A stretch of 64,000 nt of DNA from NCBI RefSeq assembly GCF_029674545.1, contig NZ_CP121354.1:3667001-3731000 (forward strand), given 5' to 3'. A model generated the notes under the pieces. It saw only the letters and a list, made by a program, of their open reading frames with translations, searched no databases and was not told the origin of the DNA. A program made the position numbers and the translations under genes. Source of the stretch: Mesorhizobium sp. WSM4904. GTDB taxonomy: Bacteria > Pseudomonadota > Alphaproteobacteria > Rhizobiales > Rhizobiaceae. Positions 62,673 to 64,000 of the stretch are shown here, piece after piece (positions within the stretch are counted from its first letter, which is position 1; each line of letters begins with the position of its first letter).

Positions 62673-63506
62673 TTATGCCAGCGCGGCGAGCGCGGTTGGC
62701 GTTTCGCCGGCGAACTGGGGGAATTCGCGCACCAGGTGCGCCTGGTCGGCATAGCCGCAATCGGCGGCGATGCCGGCCCAGTCGTCTTCCTGCCGCTTCG
62801 ACAGCGAGAGCGCGTGGTTGAAGCGCACGATGCGCGACAGTGTCTTCGGGCCTATGCCGATCGCGTCGGAGAATTTGGCCGCCAGATGCTTGCGGCTCCA
62901 GCCGATCTCTGCGGCAAGCGCCGAAATGCGGGTGCGGCCGCCCGATGCGATGACCGTCCGGTAGGCCCAGGCGACTTCGGGCGAAAGCGGATTCGCCTCG
63001 GCAAGCCGGCTGGTCACGAACCCCTCGGCAATTGCGAAGCGTGCGTCCCAGTTCCGCGCTTCGCCCAGCCGTTCGCGCAAGGCGATGCCTTCGAAGCCCA
63101 GCGCATCGTCGAGGTCGACCATGCGGTCCTTGAACTCGCTCATCGGCAGGCCGAAGAATTGCCTGGCGCCGAGCGGGGTGAAATTGACCTGAACGCAGCA
63201 GGCGCCGCCGAAGGATTCGATCACGACAGGACCGGCATAGAGGCCGGCGGCGAAGCTGGCGAAACGGTCATTGTCGCCGGGATCGCGGCCGAGTCCGATG
63301 GCGAAGGCCTCGGCAAAACTGATCACCAATGGCACGGTGAGCGAGGCATATTCGACGATGCGGAAATGGCCGGGCCATATCTCCCGATAGCCGCAGATAT
63401 CGGTGACAATGCCCGCCAGCAAGGCGGTGGGCTTACGCCGAACCATCTCGAAATGGAGGGCGGGAGAGCGATTGTCCTGCCGATGGCGCTCTGTCTCGTC
63501 GGACAT
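62673..63506 (-). CDS. AraC family transcriptional regulator
   Basis: 277 residues. C-terminal AraC double HTH (RISALAAEIGWSRKHLAAKFSDAIGIGPKTLSRIVRFNHALSLSKRQEDDWAGIAADCGYADQAHLVREF), with N-terminal ligand/dimer domain (VPLVISFAEAFAIGLG, FTPLGARQFFGLPMSEF) as in DUF6597-type regulators. Effector and targets unknown; the VOC gene 89 bases downstream on the same strand is the obvious candidate. Confidence 0.87.
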   Translation of the reverse strand: MSDETERHRQDNRSPALHFEMVRRKPTALLAGIVTDICGYREIWPGHFRIVEYASLTVPLVISFAEAFAIGLGRDPGDNDRFASFAAGLYAGPVVIESFGGACCVQVNFTPLGARQFFGLPMSEFKDRMVDLDDALGFEGIALRERLGEARNWDARFAIAEGFVTSRLAEANPLSPEVAWAYRTVIASGGRTRISALAAEIGWSRKHLAAKFSDAIGIGPKTLSRIVRFNHALSLSKRQEDDWAGIAADCGYADQAHLVREFPQFAGETPTALAALA

Positions 63507-63535
63507 GGCTCAAGCCTACCAGACCTTGCCTTCGA

Positions 63536-63566
63536 ATCAAAAGCGCCCGGGCAGAGCCGGGCGCTT
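63536..63566 (-). terminator. Intrinsic terminator after the small membrane-protein gene
   Basis: Minus strand AAGCGCCCGG, CTCTGC, CCGGGCGCTTTTGATT: ten-pair stem with a short U-tract, 25 bases after the stop at 63591. Confidence 0.8.
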
Positions 63567-63590
63567 CGAGTTGCTGAGATCTGCCAGCCT

Positions 63591-63761
63591 TTATGCACCG
63601 CGCATCAGGCAGCCGGCGGCAAGCACGATATAGGCGATGAGCATGATCCAAACCGCCGCGAGAGGAATGAACGCAAGAAGGCCAAGAGCGGCGAGAAGGC
63701 CGATGATGGCGATGACCAACGAAACAATGAACACGATCTGGGTGGGCGCACTGAGATTCAT
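63591..63761 (-). CDS. Small two-helix membrane protein
   Basis: 56 residues: MNLSAPTQIVFIVSLVIAIIGLLAALGLLAFIPLAAVWIMLIAYIVLAAGCLMRGA. Two transmembrane helices, hardly any loop. GGAGGGA before ATG 63761 supports this start over the 21-codon longer frame. Conserved small inner-membrane proteins of this look are common in Rhizobiales; function unknown. Confidence 0.7.
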   Translation of the reverse strand: MNLSAPTQIVFIVSLVIAIIGLLAALGLLAFIPLAAVWIMLIAYIVLAAGCLMRGA

Positions 63762-63813
63762 GTCTGGTCCCTCCAACATGATTCGCAACACTCGAATTCT
63801 ACCAGCAGGACTG

Positions 63814-64000
63814 TCACACACCAATTAGCTGGCGTAGGGGATTGGCCGGGTCGGCAAGCAGCTTTATCGCCAGCGCCACGCAAACGATCACCAGCAGCGG
63901 CTTGATCAGTTTGGCGCCGATCCTGATGGCGAGGCTGGCGCCGACGCGTGCGCCGAGAAACTGCGCCACGCCCATCATCAGACCGATCTTCCAGTAAACG
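63814..64000 (-). CDS. TauE/SafE (TSUP) family permease, C-terminal part (partial)
   Basis: Read from the right edge, 61 residues: VYWKIGLMMGVAQFLGARVGASLAIRIGAKLIKPLLVIVCVALAIKLLADPANPLRQLIGV. The G..LGA..GA.LA...G...I.P......A.A.KLL pattern is the last helices of TauE/SafE sulfite/sulfonate exporter-type permeases. The 5' end lies outside the window. Confidence 0.75.
   Translation of the reverse strand, partial: VYWKIGLMMGVAQFLGARVGASLAIRIGAKLIKPLLVIVCVALAIKLLADPANPLRQLIGV

Overview
The window is high-GC alphaproteobacterial chromosome, most like Mesorhizobium or a close Rhizobiales/Phyllobacteriaceae relative. The evidence is the thiCOSGED order under a THI-box, the split corrinoid methyl-transfer genes, GlxA-type regulators, small DUF1127-like proteins and the rhizobial palindromic intergenic repeats. 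There are no rRNA or tRNA genes, no CRISPR array and no phage or transposase genes.

Layout. 1-4.8 kb: end of a small drug/metabolite-type permease, an NAD-dependent epimerase, a class III aminotransferase, a multi-spanning membrane protein and an FkbM-type methyltransferase interrupted by an in-frame TGA. 4.9-10.3 kb: TPP riboswitch and the complete thiC-thiO-thiS-thiG-thiE-thiD operon. 10.4-13.1 kb: a dimethylglycine-dehydrogenase-like flavoprotein with its own terminator. 13.1-15.4 kb: DUF1194 protein, a SAM methyltransferase followed by a possible DUF3046 remnant, and an exported beta/gamma-crystallin. 15.5-18.2 kb: NitT/TauT-type ABC importer. 18.2-22.7 kb: GlxA-family regulator, two small DUF1127-like genes, one further small gene, a LysR regulator and an alpha/beta hydrolase.

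22.8-34.9 kb and 41.1-53.2 kb hold the most interesting content, a dispersed corrinoid-dependent one-carbon module. It contains a RamA-like ASKHA/ferredoxin activase, a methyl-THF:corrinoid methyltransferase, a methylenetetrahydrofolate reductase with a separate Cys-rich C-terminal-domain partner, a 'virulence factor' family protein, a DUF1638 protein, a corrinoid protein, two non-pyrrolysine MttB-like methyltransferases, a two-cluster Fe-S protein and a betaine/homocysteine S-methyltransferase. Together these supply, as separate polypeptides, every function of cobalamin-dependent methionine synthase, plus two enzymes that could feed methyl groups in from quaternary amines. Two observations tie the module together. 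The same perfect 10-2-10 palindrome lies upstream of the pterin methyltransferase and of the homocysteine methyltransferase. In addition, all five proteins that must dock on the (acidic) corrinoid protein carry short Arg/Gly/Ala-rich tails, which the other module proteins lack.

The remaining segments: 34.9-41.1 kb has a dienelactone hydrolase, an ECF sigma factor coupled to a membrane-anchored vWA protein, and a winged-helix/TPR regulator. 42.2-50.8 kb has an XRE regulator, a fatty-acid-desaturase-family protein, a leaderless PhnD-like protein, an M24-fold protein that carries the recalled active-site set of the DMSP lyase DddP, a GT39-like membrane enzyme and a second dimethylglycine-dehydrogenase-like flavoprotein. 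53.4-64 kb has a prolyl oligopeptidase, an SpuC-like aminotransferase, valine-catabolic mmsB and acyl-CoA dehydrogenase, a DddQ-like cupin, cobQ, a VOC protein, an AraC regulator, a small membrane protein and the end of a TauE/SafE permease. Several intergenic gaps hold palindromic repeats of three families.
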